Shown: positions 1-8,692 of the stretch, piece by piece
Layout: every line of letters begins with the position of its first letter
How positions within the stretch are numbered: the first letter of the stretch is position 1
From: a virus
IMG/VR virus record: IMGVR_UViG_3300012931_000018
Location: 1 to 64,000 of that record
DNA: 64,000 bases
Direction: 5' to 3' (one strand)
The notes under the pieces: generated by a model
What the model saw: only the letters and a program-made list of their open reading frames with translations
Databases searched by the model: none
Told to the model about the DNA's origin: nothing
Position numbers and translations under genes: made by a program

Positions 1-128
1 AAAAAATCAAAGAAAAAATAGAAGATGATGATAAATTATATTTTAATCATATTGAACAACTTCAAAAAAAGCATAAAGATTTTATTTCAAAAGAATGTAT
101 AATTGAAAAGGTAAGTAATGCTGAATAA
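1..128 (+). CDS. C-terminal fragment of a hypothetical protein
   Basis: An open frame enters from the left edge in the third reading frame and stops at the TAA at 126-128, leaving 41 visible residues. They are rich in Lys, Glu and Asp and look helical, with no recognisable motif. The 76-bp intergenic repeat begins on this stop codon, just as its second copy begins on the stop of the gene ending at 17849. The product cannot be named from this fragment. Confidence 0.5.
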   Translation, partial: KIKEKIEDDDKLYFNHIEQLQKKHKDFISKECIIEKVSNAE

Positions 129-202
129 TACCCTTCTAAATCCCCATTTTAACGAACATAGATGTGTTTTTAAGCCTACTTAACCCCTAAATAGAGTAAA
201 AG
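127..202 (+). repeat. 76-bp intergenic repeat, copy 1 (possible promoter region)
   Basis: This 76-bp element matches 17849-17924 with two mismatches, T/C at 167 and T/C at 177. In both places it starts on the stop codon of one gene and ends just before the start of a new gene block. It has C-rich patches (TCCCC, AACCCC) unusual in this AT-rich genome and ends in CTAAATAGAGTAAAAG. No strong inverted repeat is visible. A block-initiating promoter or regulator-binding region is the best inference; an origin or recombination site is also possible. Confidence 0.75.
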
Positions 203-230
203 TTAATAACTAATTAAATGAGGTATAATT

Positions 231-452
231 ATGATAGTTGAATTTGAATTTAGAGATAGATGTATTGCTGCTAATTATTATCATTATTATCAAAAAGATG
301 ATGATGTTTGTGTTAAATTGTATGGTTGTGAAAAAGTATGGTTTGATAATGGGAGATTATGTATTCAAACACAATATAGTACATTTAATTATAATACTTC
401 TGACATAATTAGTAGTTCATTGAAAATAAAAAGAGATATAAATGTCAAATAA
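231..452 (+). CDS. hypothetical protein, 73 aa
   Basis: A small gene with a good ribosome binding site (GAGGT, 8 bases before the ATG). It is the first gene downstream of repeat copy 1, and its last 11 bases overlap the start of the DNA polymerase gene, so translation of the two is probably coupled. The protein is rich in Tyr and Asp with a run of aromatic and acidic residues near residues 14-25. No motif is recognised. It may be a small regulator or an accessory factor of the polymerase, but only position suggests this. Confidence 0.6.
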   Translation: MIVEFEFRDRCIAANYYHYYQKDDDVCVKLYGCEKVWFDNGRLCIQTQYSTFNYNTSDIISSSLKIKRDINVK

Positions 453-3400
453 AATAGTTGATTTTGTTCATTTGCATTGTCATAGTGAATTTAGTACACT
501 TGATGGATTGCCTAAAGTTGAAGATTATATAATTAAATCAGTTGAATTAGGTTTTCCGGCTTTAGCATTAACTGAACATGGTAATTTAAGATCAATGGTT
601 CAATTAATTCAAAAGTGTAATAGCAATTTTATGTATGGTGGTGTTAAATATGATTTTGAACCAATTAAACCTATAATTGGTTGTGAATTTTATTTGTCAC
701 CAAATGATTATAAAATAAAAGGTTTACCTGATAATATCAAAAATAAAATAAAAGAAAAATCAGAATCAACTAAACAATTAAAAGAGCTAACTAAAAAATA
801 TGAATTGAAATATGCTATTAAAAAAAGATGGCATATGTTGATGTTTGCAAAAAATACAATCGGATTAAATAATATTTTGACTATGAATTATTTATCTTGG
901 AAATATGGATTTTATTATAGACCCAGAATAGATATGAATTTAGTTAAAAAATATAGTGAAGGAATAATAGCAACAACTTCATGTATTGGTGGAATGATAC
1001 CGGATTTAATATTGAATGATAAAAAAGATGATGCTTATTTAAAAATGAAGGAAATGAAAAAAATATTCAAGGATGATTTTTATGTAGAAGTTCAACCACA
1101 TAATATAGATGAACAAAAAACGGTTAATAAAGTTATTGTTGACATGGCTAATGATTTGAAAGTAAAAGTAATTGCCACTAACGATTGTCATTATTTGAAT
1201 AAAGGTGATGATTCAGCACATAATATGTTATTGGATATAAATAGCAGAGCAAGTAAATCTACACCAACTGGTGATAGATGGCGTTTTGGAGATACGGAAT
1301 TCTATATGAAAAGTAAAGATGAAATGGCAGCTTCATTTTTATCTAATCATTCATTTTTTAGTAAAAAGGAAATAAATAATTTTTTAGAAAATACAGTTGA
1401 AATTTCAGATAAAGTAGATTTGAAAATTGTTTTATCTAAAAAGAAAGGGATTTTACCTAATGTCACTGTCCCTGATGGTTATGAAAATGAAAATAAGTAT
1501 TTAATTAAATTAGCTAAGGATGGATGGAAGTGGCGAAATATAAATTTAAGAGCAAAAGAATATGCTAACCATTTTAATCTTGAATACAGTGAAGCGAGAA
1601 AAATATATAAAGATAGAATGATATTGGAATTGAAAAGAATATTTAAGATGAAATACACTAAAGTGTTTTTAATAATTCAAGATATGATTAACTGGGCAAG
1701 AAGAAATGATATTTATGTTGGTGCTGGTCGTGGAAGTAGTGCTGCCAGTTTAATATGTTATTTAACAGGTATAACAAGCATTGACCCTTTAAGATATGAT
1801 TTGATGTTTGATAGATTTTTGCATGAAAAAAGAATAGATTATCCGGATGTTGATATGGATTTTCAAGATGATAGGCGAAAAGAAATATTTGGATATTTAT
1901 TTAAAAAATATGGTGCTAATTATACGGCTATGATAGGAACTATTGGAAGGATGAAAGGTAAGCAAGCAATACAGGATGTAAGCCGTGTATTAGGGATTCC
2001 TTCTTATGAAGTTAATGCTGTTACAAAGCATTTAATTATAAGAGGTGGTGGTGATGCAAGATCAAGTCAAACTGTAGAAGATAGTTTTAATGAATTTGAA
2101 GTAAGTAAACAGTTTAATAAAAAATATCCTGAAGTATTGCCATATGTAAAAAAATTAGAAGCCAAAGCCAGACAAGTAGGAATTCATGCAGCGGGAATAG
2201 TTTTATCACCTTTTGTACTATATAAAAATATTCCTATTGAATTTAGAAAATCACCTGGGTTTGAAAAACCTGTACCAGTTACAGCTATTGATGCCAGAGA
2301 TATAGAGAATTATGGATTAATAAAATTTGATTTACTTGGATTATCTGAATTGACTATATTCAAATATGCATTAGCAGAAATAAAGAAAAGATATGGAAAA
2401 GAAATAGATTTAGAGGCAATAAATCTTGAAGATAAAAATGTTTTAAATAATTTTACGAAAGGGAATTTTGCTGGAATATTTCAATTCGATTCCATAGGTA
2501 TGAAAAAGACTTGTGAAAAAATGAGATTTGATTCGTTCGATGACATTATAGTTTTAAATGCTCTTTACAGACCTGGATGCATAATGGAAGGAACTAAAAT
2601 AACAGTTGAAATGGATAATCATAATAGAAGAACATTTTATGAAATAGGTGAATTATATAATAAGTGGATTAATGCTCCATTATGCACAAAAAATGTTAAA
2701 AGAAATTTTAATATTGTTTCATATGATGAAAATAAAAATATCCATATCAATAATAAAATAGTTGATATTGTTAAGTCTGGAAAGAAAGAATGTTTTGAAA
2801 TTATTCTTCAATCTTATGGTGAAGGAAAAGGAATAATTAGGAATAAATGGATTGGTAAATCAGGGTTCAGTAAGAAACATAAAATATTGACATTGGATGC
2901 TGGGTGGAAAAATGTAAAAGATTTACAGTATGGTGATTATGTATTATATAGGTTCCAAAATACTGTTGCTAAAGGTAGAATAAATACAGCTAATAAAAAA
3001 AGAGATAATAAATTTGTAAGAAAAACACCATATAAATCCATTGCTTTATTTTATTATAAAAGTAAATGTGCAATTTGTGGATATGATAAAAAAAATATTT
3101 CTTTAGATTGTCATCATATGGATAATAATCAACAGAATAATGATTATAAAAATTTGATAATATTGTGCCCAAATTGCCATAGAGAGGTGCAAAACAATTT
3201 ATATGATTTTGATTTTTTAGAAAAGAAAAGAAAAGAATCAAGATTGCCTAATTCATATAAAAATAAATTTAGATGGAGCAAAGTTGTTGAAATAAAATCT
3301 TTAGGTGTTCATGAAACTTATGATATTGAAATGACTTCACCTTATAATAATTTTGTTGCTGGTGGATTAGTTGTTCACAATTCAATGCGTTCAGGTATGG

Positions 3401-5121
3401 CAAAGCATTATATTGATAGAAAAATGGGCAGAGAAAAAGTTACTAAACGATATCCATTATATGATGAGATAACTGAAAAGACGTATGGAATTGTAGTCTA
3501 TCAAGAACAGCTGATGCAAGTATTTATGAAAGTTGCTGGATATCAACCTTCGAAAGCGGATATTGTTAGAGTTAAAGTTGCAAAAAGTTCCGGTGTTGAA
3601 AGTATATGGCGTGAGAAAGAAGATTTTATGAATGGCGCTAAAAAAAATAATGTACCTGAAAAAATAGCAAATCAATTATTTAAGGATATGTCATTTTTTG
3701 GTAGTTATACTTTTAATAAAGCTCATGCTGCTGCATATTCTGTTAATAGTTATATTGGTATGTGGTTAAAAACTTATTATCCAACTGAATTTTTTTATGC
3801 AATGCTTAGGAAAGAAAATAAAAATGAAAGAATAAGGGAATTTATTATTGAAGCTAAATTAATTGGGATAAGTATAAAGATGCCTGATATAAATTTAAGT
3901 AATGAACAATTTTCTATTATATCTGAAAAAAATATTTCAGTTGGATTAACTGATGTAAAAGGTGTTGGATTAAAAGCAGCAAAAATAATTTCAGATAATA
4001 AACCTTATACAAGTTTATATAATTTTATAAATAAAGTTGATAGAAGGATTGTGAATAAAAGAGTGATTAACTCTTTGATTGTAGTTGGTGCATTTAAAAA
4101 TATTTATAGTCATACAGCAGCATTATTAAAAGAAGTTTCAATCCAACGGATTAAAAGAGATGGTAGTGAATTAAAAATTACTAAAAAAACATGGGAATGG
4201 ATGATTGAAGAAAAGACTGAATTTAATTCAGAATTATTTTATAAAACAGTTCGAAAAGAAACAATTCCATTTACTATTGATGAAGAACAAAGATTGATGG
4301 CAAAGGTTTCACCACTTCCACCGGATAAGCATGAAATTGAATATTATAAATATTTGGATAAGTATGTTGATAAGTGTTATAAAATTACAGACATAAATAA
4401 AATAAATTATGATGAAAAGAAATTTATTTTAAGAGGGATAATTGTTGATATTAAATATAATCAGATAGGTGATTTTTTCAAAGAACTTCCACCAGATGAA
4501 ACAAAAGAAAGAATTGGTTGGGGCAAAAGATATGTTTCTATAAATATAGATGATGGAACTGGAATAAAAAGAATGAAAGTTGATATTGATACATTTTCTA
4601 CTTTTAGATATATAATAGATAAAGGAATTGGAACACCAGTAATGGTAGCAGTTAGAAGTTTTTCGAAGTTCGAAGCATTGTTTGTTGATAATATGATAGA
4701 CTTGAATGAATTATCATCTATTATTGATTTAAAATCTATTACAATAAAAGAATCTTTTAAAAAGTTAAATAAGTTTCAAAGATATTTTATTCAGCACCCT
4801 ATAAAAAAATATAAAGAGTGTAGAACTAAAGTTGATAAAATAATCGATAAAAAGAATGGTATATTTGAAACCGTATGTTTGATATCAAAAGTAAAACATC
4901 ATTGGACTAATAAAGATGATAAAGAAATGATGTTTATAGATTTAGAAGATGAAACGGGGAATATGGATGTTGTTATATGGAATGATGTATTGATGAAAAA
5001 TAGAAAAAAGCTACAACAAGGTAATATTGTAAAAGTAAATTTGATTAAAAAAGGAAAAAGTATTTTTATCAAAGAAAAAAGTGAAATTATTTTATTAGAA
5101 CAACGATTAAAATATTTATAA
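442..5121 (+). CDS. dnaE: DNA polymerase III alpha subunit (DnaE type) with an in-frame intein
   Basis: This is the replicative C-family DNA polymerase, 1559 residues as translated and about 1291 after removal of a 268-residue intein. It opens with the PHP domain (HLHCHSE at residues 10-16, then LTEHGN). The polymerase core follows: the GRGSSAAS motif, then YPDVDMDF with the catalytic aspartates D469 and D471 (D473 follows in the motif). The ALYRPG motif is split by the intein and resumes with the S-M-R-S-G-M sequence. Later come a helix-hairpin-helix segment (GVGLKAA) and a C-terminal OB-fold near residues 1460-1550. The first ATG overlaps the upstream gene by 11 bases. The rest of the replisome is not in this window, so the phage probably encodes or borrows other parts elsewhere. 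Phage-encoded DnaE-type polymerases are less usual than PolA- or PolB-type ones. Confidence 0.96.
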   Translation: MSNKIVDFVHLHCHSEFSTLDGLPKVEDYIIKSVELGFPALALTEHGNLRSMVQLIQKCNSNFMYGGVKYDFEPIKPIIGCEFYLSPNDYKIKGLPDNIKNKIKEKSESTKQLKELTKKYELKYAIKKRWHMLMFAKNTIGLNNILTMNYLSWKYGFYYRPRIDMNLVKKYSEGIIATTSCIGGMIPDLILNDKKDDAYLKMKEMKKIFKDDFYVEVQPHNIDEQKTVNKVIVDMANDLKVKVIATNDCHYLNKGDDSAHNMLLDINSRASKSTPTGDRWRFGDTEFYMKSKDEMAASFLSNHSFFSKKEINNFLENTVEISDKVDLKIVLSKKKGILPNVTVPDGYENENKYLIKLAKDGWKWRNINLRAKEYANHFNLEYSEARKIYKDRMILELKRIFKMKYTKVFLIIQDMINWARRNDIYVGAGRGSSAASLICYLTGITSIDPLRYDLMFDRFLHEKRIDYPDVDMDFQDDRRKEIFGYLFKKYGANYTAMIGTIGRMKGKQAIQDVSRVLGIPSYEVNAVTKHLIIRGGGDARSSQTVEDSFNEFEVSKQFNKKYPEVLPYVKKLEAKARQVGIHAAGIVLSPFVLYKNIPIEFRKSPGFEKPVPVTAIDARDIENYGLIKFDLLGLSELTIFKYALAEIKKRYGKEIDLEAINLEDKNVLNNFTKGNFAGIFQFDSIGMKKTCEKMRFDSFDDIIVLNALYRPGCIMEGTKITVEMDNHNRRTFYEIGELYNKWINAPLCTKNVKRNFNIVSYDENKNIHINNKIVDIVKSGKKECFEIILQSYGEGKGIIRNKWIGKSGFSKKHKILTLDAGWKNVKDLQYGDYVLYRFQNTVAKGRINTANKKRDNKFVRKTPYKSIALFYYKSKCAICGYDKKNISLDCHHMDNNQQNNDYKNLIILCPNCHREVQNNLYDFDFLEKKRKESRLPNSYKNKFRWSKVVEIKSLGVHETYDIEMTSPYNNFVAGGLVVHNSMRSGMAKHYIDRKMGREKVTKRYPLYDEITEKTYGIVVYQEQLMQVFMKVAGYQPSKADIVRVKVAKSSGVESIWREKEDFMNGAKKNNVPEKIANQLFKDMSFFGSYTFNKAHAAAYSVNSYIGMWLKTYYPTEFFYAMLRKENKNERIREFIIEAKLIGISIKMPDINLSNEQFSIISEKNISVGLTDVKGVGLKAAKIISDNKPYTSLYNFINKVDRRIVNKRVINSLIVVGAFKNIYSHTAALLKEVSIQRIKRDGSELKITKKTWEWMIEEKTEFNSELFYKTVRKETIPFTIDEEQRLMAKVSPLPPDKHEIEYYKYLDKYVDKCYKITDINKINYDEKKFILRGIIVDIKYNQIGDFFKELPPDETKERIGWGKRYVSINIDDGTGIKRMKVDIDTFSTFRYIIDKGIGTPVMVAVRSFSKFEALFVDNMIDLNELSSIIDLKSITIKESFKKLNKFQRYFIQHPIKKYKECRTKVDKIIDKKNGIFETVCLISKVKHHWTNKDDKEMMFIDLEDETGNMDVVIWNDVLMKNRKKLQQGNIVKVNLIKKGKSIFIKEKSEIILLEQRLKYL
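2578..3381 (+). other. DnaE intein with an embedded HNH endonuclease
   Basis: This 268-residue in-frame insertion (residues 713-980) interrupts the polymerase motif ALYRPG / SMRSGM. It begins with Cys1 after Pro-Gly and ends in V-V-H-N, followed by Ser as the +1 extein residue: the standard nucleophile and terminal His-Asn for protein splicing. A block-B-like KKHKILTLDAGW and a final beta strand with NNFVAGGLVVHN are visible. In the middle sits an HNH-type nuclease core with zinc cysteines C876, C879, C909 and C912 and the His pair H891-H892. All splicing and homing residues look intact, so this is likely an active mobile intein. It is 804 nt, a multiple of three, and the polymerase frame resumes cleanly. 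Confidence 0.93.
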
Positions 5122-5122
5122 A

Positions 5123-5142
5123 TTTTGTATATTAATTAAAGG
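5123..5142 (+). promoter_or_regulatory. recurrent TTTGTATATTA motif, candidate promoter (copy 1)
   Basis: The 33-base gap after the polymerase gene contains TTTTGTATATTAATTAAAGG. The core TTTGTATATTA recurs in the gaps before the genes at 19765 and 23955. Each copy is preceded by TA and three bases, then TTTG. In all cases it lies 20-50 bases upstream of a start codon. It could supply a -10-like TATATTA or a Bacteroidota-like TAnnTTTG box with altered spacing. This is inferred from recurrence and position only. Confidence 0.35.
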
Positions 5143-5154
5143 GAATAATATTGT

Positions 5155-5715
5155 ATGGAAAAAAGAGATTTTGAAGATTTAATACAAAAGAAAATATCTG
5201 ATGCTGAAAAGTTTTTAATAGTTGAATTGAATCCTAATGATCCTATGCTTGCTGATCAAATTACTTTAGGGGATGATTGGGATAATCCATTTAAATTAGC
5301 TAAGGCATTAGATAAACATTCTGCATATTATGCAAGATGGGCAACATTGTTAAAGACTTTAAAACAAAAAAGGCAAAGATTAACTGAAAGAAAAAATGTT
5401 TGGGAATCTAAGATTAAGAAGGATATTGAGAACCAAATATTTAAAGAGAATAAAGTAAAAGGAATGACTGCTAATAATGCTAAGCCATCAAGCGTATCTG
5501 TTGAATATAGATTCAATAGTATATACAATGCTAAGAATGAAGATTATGTCAAATATAATAAATCTATAATTAATATCGAAAGGCAAATAGATATTGTTGA
5601 AGTAGTAGTCAAAGCATTTGAACAAAGAAAAGATATGCTTGTTAGTATGGGTCATCTTGTTAGGACTATGATTGAAAAGGATTTACTTGTTTGTAAAAAA
5701 TTGATTAAAAAATAA
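5155..5715 (+). CDS. UvsY-like recombination mediator candidate
   Basis: A 186-residue, mostly helical, charged protein between the polymerase and the single-strand binding protein, with recA further downstream. The pattern DKHS...Y..W near residues 51-60, a long Lys/Arg-rich helix (residues 62-95), then D-Y-x-K-x-N-x-x-I and a closing helix (residues 125-180) resemble the layout of T4 UvsY. UvsY helps load the recombinase onto single-stranded DNA covered by binding protein. The start has an AGGG ribosome binding site, unusually far upstream of the ATG. The assignment rests on weak pattern similarity plus context; it could be another helical DNA-metabolism factor. Confidence 0.45.
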   Translation: MEKRDFEDLIQKKISDAEKFLIVELNPNDPMLADQITLGDDWDNPFKLAKALDKHSAYYARWATLLKTLKQKRQRLTERKNVWESKIKKDIENQIFKENKVKGMTANNAKPSSVSVEYRFNSIYNAKNEDYVKYNKSIINIERQIDIVEVVVKAFEQRKDMLVSMGHLVRTMIEKDLLVCKKLIKK

Positions 5716-5723
5716 TTTGGTTA

Positions 5724-5960
5724 ATGATTATGAAGCTGCATATTTTTCTTGTTAAATTGAAAACTAAACAAATTGAATTATTGATGAAAAAGAATATTGA
5801 TGATTTTAAAAGAAAAAAGTTTATTTATAATAATTCAAAGTTCTATTCAGTTTATAATACTAAAAATGATTATTGGCATGTTTTAATTTTTTCACCTTCT
5901 ATTTCTGAAAAAATTAATATAATTGAATCATTAAATAAAATTGAGGTGCTTGATGATTAG
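5724..5960 (+). CDS. hypothetical protein, 78 aa
   Basis: A small basic protein encoded 8 bases after the UvsY-like candidate. A second in-frame ATG at 5730 is an equally good start. It ends in TAG, one of the few TAG stops in this window, which shows that TAG is a genuine terminator here. No domain is recognised. Its position within the recombination block is the only clue to function. Confidence 0.55.
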   Translation: MIMKLHIFLVKLKTKQIELLMKKNIDDFKRKKFIYNNSKFYSVYNTKNDYWHVLIFSPSISEKINIIESLNKIEVLDD

Positions 5961-6044
5961 GGATTCATAGATAAAAATGTAAAAAATGATTTATATTGTT
6001 TATATAACTTTGTAATTAAATTGATAATAAAAAATGGAGTAAAA

Positions 6045-7274
6045 ATGTCATCTAAAGAAAAAGATATTAATAAAAAGTATGCCGATGCAGCTAAACGTGC
6101 TTCAAGTGGTGATTTTGATGATGCAATAAAACTTGAACAAGGTGAAAATGTAATAAGGATTATTGACCTTGATTTTCAAGAACAATTTGTTGGATGGTTA
6201 ACCGATACAGAAGGAAAGAAAAGAAAAATTCAACTTGGTGTAGATAAAAAAGTAATATTTGAAAAATATCCAATGCTTGAAGATGCTGATGAATTAAAAA
6301 TAAAACATAATTATTATTTCAAAGCCGTTGAAGGGAAAATAATTAAAAAGAAACTCAAAGAAATTGATCCAAAAACTAAAAAGAATAAAATTAAAATTTC
6401 AGTTGAACTTTCTAATGAAGTAAAAGTATTTGAATGTGGATCTACAATATTCAAACAGATAGCGTCTTTACAGCAGGATGATGAATATGGTGACATTACA
6501 GCAATTAATCTTAAAATAAAAAGAAGCGGTGAAGGATTGCTTACTGAATATGAAGTTAATCCTATGCGTGTAACAACAGAATTACCGGATGATTTGGAAG
6601 ATAGTATTGATTTATCAAAATATGCTATTCCTACTCCAATTAAAATAGTTGCTGAAATTGTTGGGGCTGAATTAAATGAAGAAAAATCTTCCAATAAAAA
6701 ATCTTCTAAAAAGGATGAAGAAAAATCTTCCAATAAAAAATCTAAGAAGGATGATGATGAAGATGAAGAATTAGAAGATGATGAAGAATTAGAAGATGAT
6801 GACGATGAAGATGAAAAACCTTCTAAGAAATCTTCTAAAAAATCTTCTAAAAAGGATGACGATGATGACGATGAAGAATTAGAAGATGATGAAGAATTAG
6901 AAGATGATGAAGAATTAGAAGATGATGACGATGAAGATGAAGATGAAAAACCTTCTAAGAAATCTTCTAAAAAATCTTCCAATAAAAAATCTAAGAAGGA
7001 CGATGATGACGATGAAGAATTAGAAGATGATGAAGAATTAGAAGATGATGAAGAATTAGAAGATGATGACGATGAGGATGAAAAACCTTCTAAGAAATCT
7101 TCTAAAAAATCTTCTAAAAAGGATGACGATGATGACGATGATGAAGATGAAGAATTAGATGATGAAGATGAAGAATTAGATGATGAAGAATTAGATGATG
7201 ATGACGATGAAGATGAAAAACCTTCTAAGAAATCTTCTAAAAAATCTTCCAATAAAAAATCTAAAAAGAAATAA
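6045..7274 (+). CDS. single-stranded DNA-binding protein (gp32-like) with long repetitive acidic/basic tail
   Basis: The ATG at 6045 is preferred over one at 6021 because GGAG lies 6 bases upstream. The 409-residue protein has an N-terminal region of about 200 residues typical of phage single-strand binding proteins: a basic start, E-Q-G-E-N-V-I-R-I-I-D, then a beta-rich OB-like region. The remaining 200 or so residues alternate Asp/Glu runs with K-P-S-K-K-S-S-K-K blocks in four repeats of 44-45 residues. Gp32-like proteins normally end in one short acidic tail that binds partners, so this tail is far longer than usual and carries basic blocks. It should coat single-stranded DNA during replication and recombination with the adjacent UvsY-like and RecA proteins. 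Family assignment is good; the tail's role is unknown. Confidence 0.75.
   Translation: MSSKEKDINKKYADAAKRASSGDFDDAIKLEQGENVIRIIDLDFQEQFVGWLTDTEGKKRKIQLGVDKKVIFEKYPMLEDADELKIKHNYYFKAVEGKIIKKKLKEIDPKTKKNKIKISVELSNEVKVFECGSTIFKQIASLQQDDEYGDITAINLKIKRSGEGLLTEYEVNPMRVTTELPDDLEDSIDLSKYAIPTPIKIVAEIVGAELNEEKSSNKKSSKKDEEKSSNKKSKKDDDEDEELEDDEELEDDDDEDEKPSKKSSKKSSKKDDDDDDEELEDDEELEDDEELEDDDDEDEDEKPSKKSSKKSSNKKSKKDDDDDEELEDDEELEDDEELEDDDDEDEKPSKKSSKKSSKKDDDDDDDEDEELDDEDEELDDEELDDDDDEDEKPSKKSSKKSSNKKSKKK
6679..7274 (+). repeat. in-frame tandem repeats coding the SSB tail
   Basis: The 3' half of the SSB gene is built from long near-identical units. The sequence CCTTCTAAGAAATCTTC begins at 6819, 6951, 7086 and 7221, giving periods of 132, 135 and 135 bases, all multiples of three. 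Between these basic blocks lie GAA/GAT/GAC runs coding the E-E-L-E-D-D pattern. Length changes between copies keep the reading frame, as expected for slippage or unequal recombination under coding constraint. Confidence 0.9.
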
Positions 7275-7294
7275 ACTAATTTATTAATTTGCTT

Positions 7295-7328
7295 AAACAG
7301 GTGGATATTTTTAATCCACCTGTTTTAT
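7295..7328 (+). terminator. rho-independent terminator after the SSB gene
   Basis: A perfect 12-bp stem (AAACAGGTGGAT at 7295-7306 with ATCCACCTGTTT at 7314-7325) with a 7-base loop, followed by a T run. It lies 20 bases after the SSB stop codon and separates it from recA, which therefore probably has its own promoter in the following 107 bases. Confidence 0.9.
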
Positions 7329-7434
7329 TAATTATGAGATTAGTTAATAAAATTTTTATAATCTAAAAGTTATTGCTTGAATTTGAATAATGAATAAATT
7401 TTATATCTTAAATTAAACATAGCAAGGTTAAATT

Positions 7435-8424
7435 ATGAAAAAAGGAACTGATGATAATTTGCAAGATGTTCTTAATCAAATTGATAAATTATATGGTACT
7501 GGAGCATTATTCAAATATGGTGAAGGAATAAAATTGAAAAATGTTTCTGTGATTTCATTTGGTAGTGTTAAAATAAATTTGGCATCAGGAATTGGTGGTG
7601 CACCTAAAGGTAGGATTATTGAAGTATATGGTGCTGAAAGTTCAGGGAAAACAACTTTATGTTTACATTTAATAGCAGAAGCCCAGAAAAAAGGTGGTAA
7701 AGCTGCATTTGTTGATGCTGAGCATGCACTTGATCCTATATATGCAACAAATATTGGCGTTAATATGAAAGAGTTATATTTGAGTCAACCGGATTGTGGT
7801 GAACAAGCATTAGATATAACTGAGAAATTAACAAGAACAGGTAAATTTGATATTATAGTAATTGATTCTGTTGCTGCTTTAGTACCAAGATCAGAAATTG
7901 AAGGTGATATGGGCGATGCTCAAATGGGTAATCAAGCAAGACTTATGTCGCAAGCAATGAGGAAACTTACATCAGTAGTTTCTAAATCAGGAACATGTCT
8001 TGTATTTATAAATCAAACAAGAATGAAAATTGGAGTTATGTTTGGAAATCCTGAAACTACAACTGGCGGAAATGCTTTGAAGTTTTATGCTTCACAAAGA
8101 ATTAAAATACAAACTATTGGTATTAATAAAGATGTTAAAGGTAATGTTATTGCTAATAAATCAAAAATCAAATTTGTAAAAAATAAACTTGCTTCACCTT
8201 TTAAGGAATGTGAAATTGAAATTAGGTTTGGAATGGGTATAGATAAATATGGTGAAATTCTTGATCTTGCAATTGAATCAGGTATTATTAAAAAAACTGG
8301 TGGTTGGTTTACATTTAGAGATGATAGATGGCAGGGCAGAGAACAAATGATGGATTTTATTTCTAAACATCCAAAACATTTTAATTATCTTAAAAAGAAA
8401 ATAACTGGTGAAAGTGATGAATAA
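7435..8424 (+). CDS. recA: RecA recombinase
   Basis: A 329-residue RecA of the bacterial type. The ATP-binding Walker A motif G-A-E-S-S-G-K-T-T spans residues 66-74, followed by VDAEHALDP and the Walker B-like strand IIVIDSVAALVPR. The L1 and L2 DNA-binding regions (EGDMGDAQMG...QARLMSQA and FGNPETTTGGNALKF) are well conserved. It should form filaments on single-stranded DNA for strand exchange and recombination-dependent replication, with the SSB and UvsY-like proteins upstream and the Mre11/Rad50 pair downstream. The gene follows a strong terminator, so it likely starts a new transcript. The protein is slightly shorter than cellular RecA at the C-terminus. Confidence 0.97.
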   Translation: MKKGTDDNLQDVLNQIDKLYGTGALFKYGEGIKLKNVSVISFGSVKINLASGIGGAPKGRIIEVYGAESSGKTTLCLHLIAEAQKKGGKAAFVDAEHALDPIYATNIGVNMKELYLSQPDCGEQALDITEKLTRTGKFDIIVIDSVAALVPRSEIEGDMGDAQMGNQARLMSQAMRKLTSVVSKSGTCLVFINQTRMKIGVMFGNPETTTGGNALKFYASQRIKIQTIGINKDVKGNVIANKSKIKFVKNKLASPFKECEIEIRFGMGIDKYGEILDLAIESGIIKKTGGWFTFRDDRWQGREQMMDFISKHPKHFNYLKKKITGESDE

Positions 8425-8692
8425 TAATGCTATTAGTAATTATGAAAATAATACTAAAGTTTATCTTTATCAAAAGGTCGGTAAATTTGATAAGGGTATT
8501 GAAAGAAATTTTATAGGCGAAGGATACATTCATTCGCCTTTAGATGAAAAAATAATTATAGTCACACATCGTACAGATAAATGGGTATATGGGAATGAAG
8601 ATTTATTGACACAAGAAAGAATCAATATTAGAGAAATAAAAATATCTGATAAAGAATTGGAGAAAGATGAAAATGGCAGTCCAATATTTTAG
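8417..8692 (+). CDS. hypothetical protein, 91 aa
   Basis: A small gene overlapping the end of recA by 8 bases and the next gene by about 20-26 bases. The ATG at 8417 is chosen; a GTG at 8408 in the same frame is possible. The product is predicted to be beta-rich in the middle (V-Y-L-Y-Q-K-V then I-I-I-V-T-H-R) with an acidic end. No family is recognised. Placement between recA and the Mre11-like nuclease suggests a DNA-metabolism accessory role. Confidence 0.6.
   Translation: MNNNAISNYENNTKVYLYQKVGKFDKGIERNFIGEGYIHSPLDEKIIIVTHRTDKWVYGNEDLLTQERINIREIKISDKELEKDENGSPIF

Noticed and set aside
2990-3241. Minus-strand open frame opposite the intein
   Set aside because: It is a shadow of the intact plus-strand intein HNH region, without a start signal.
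6314-7252. Large minus-strand open frame coding long Ser/Asn runs opposite the SSB gene
   Set aside because: It is the mirror of the GAT/GAA/TCT repeats in the plus-strand SSB tail, has no ribosome binding site and no sensible fold.
6679-7274. Regularly spaced direct repeats that could suggest a CRISPR array
   Set aside because: The repeats are in frame, low in complexity and their spacers are themselves repetitive, so they are coding tail repeats. No Cas-like gene is present.
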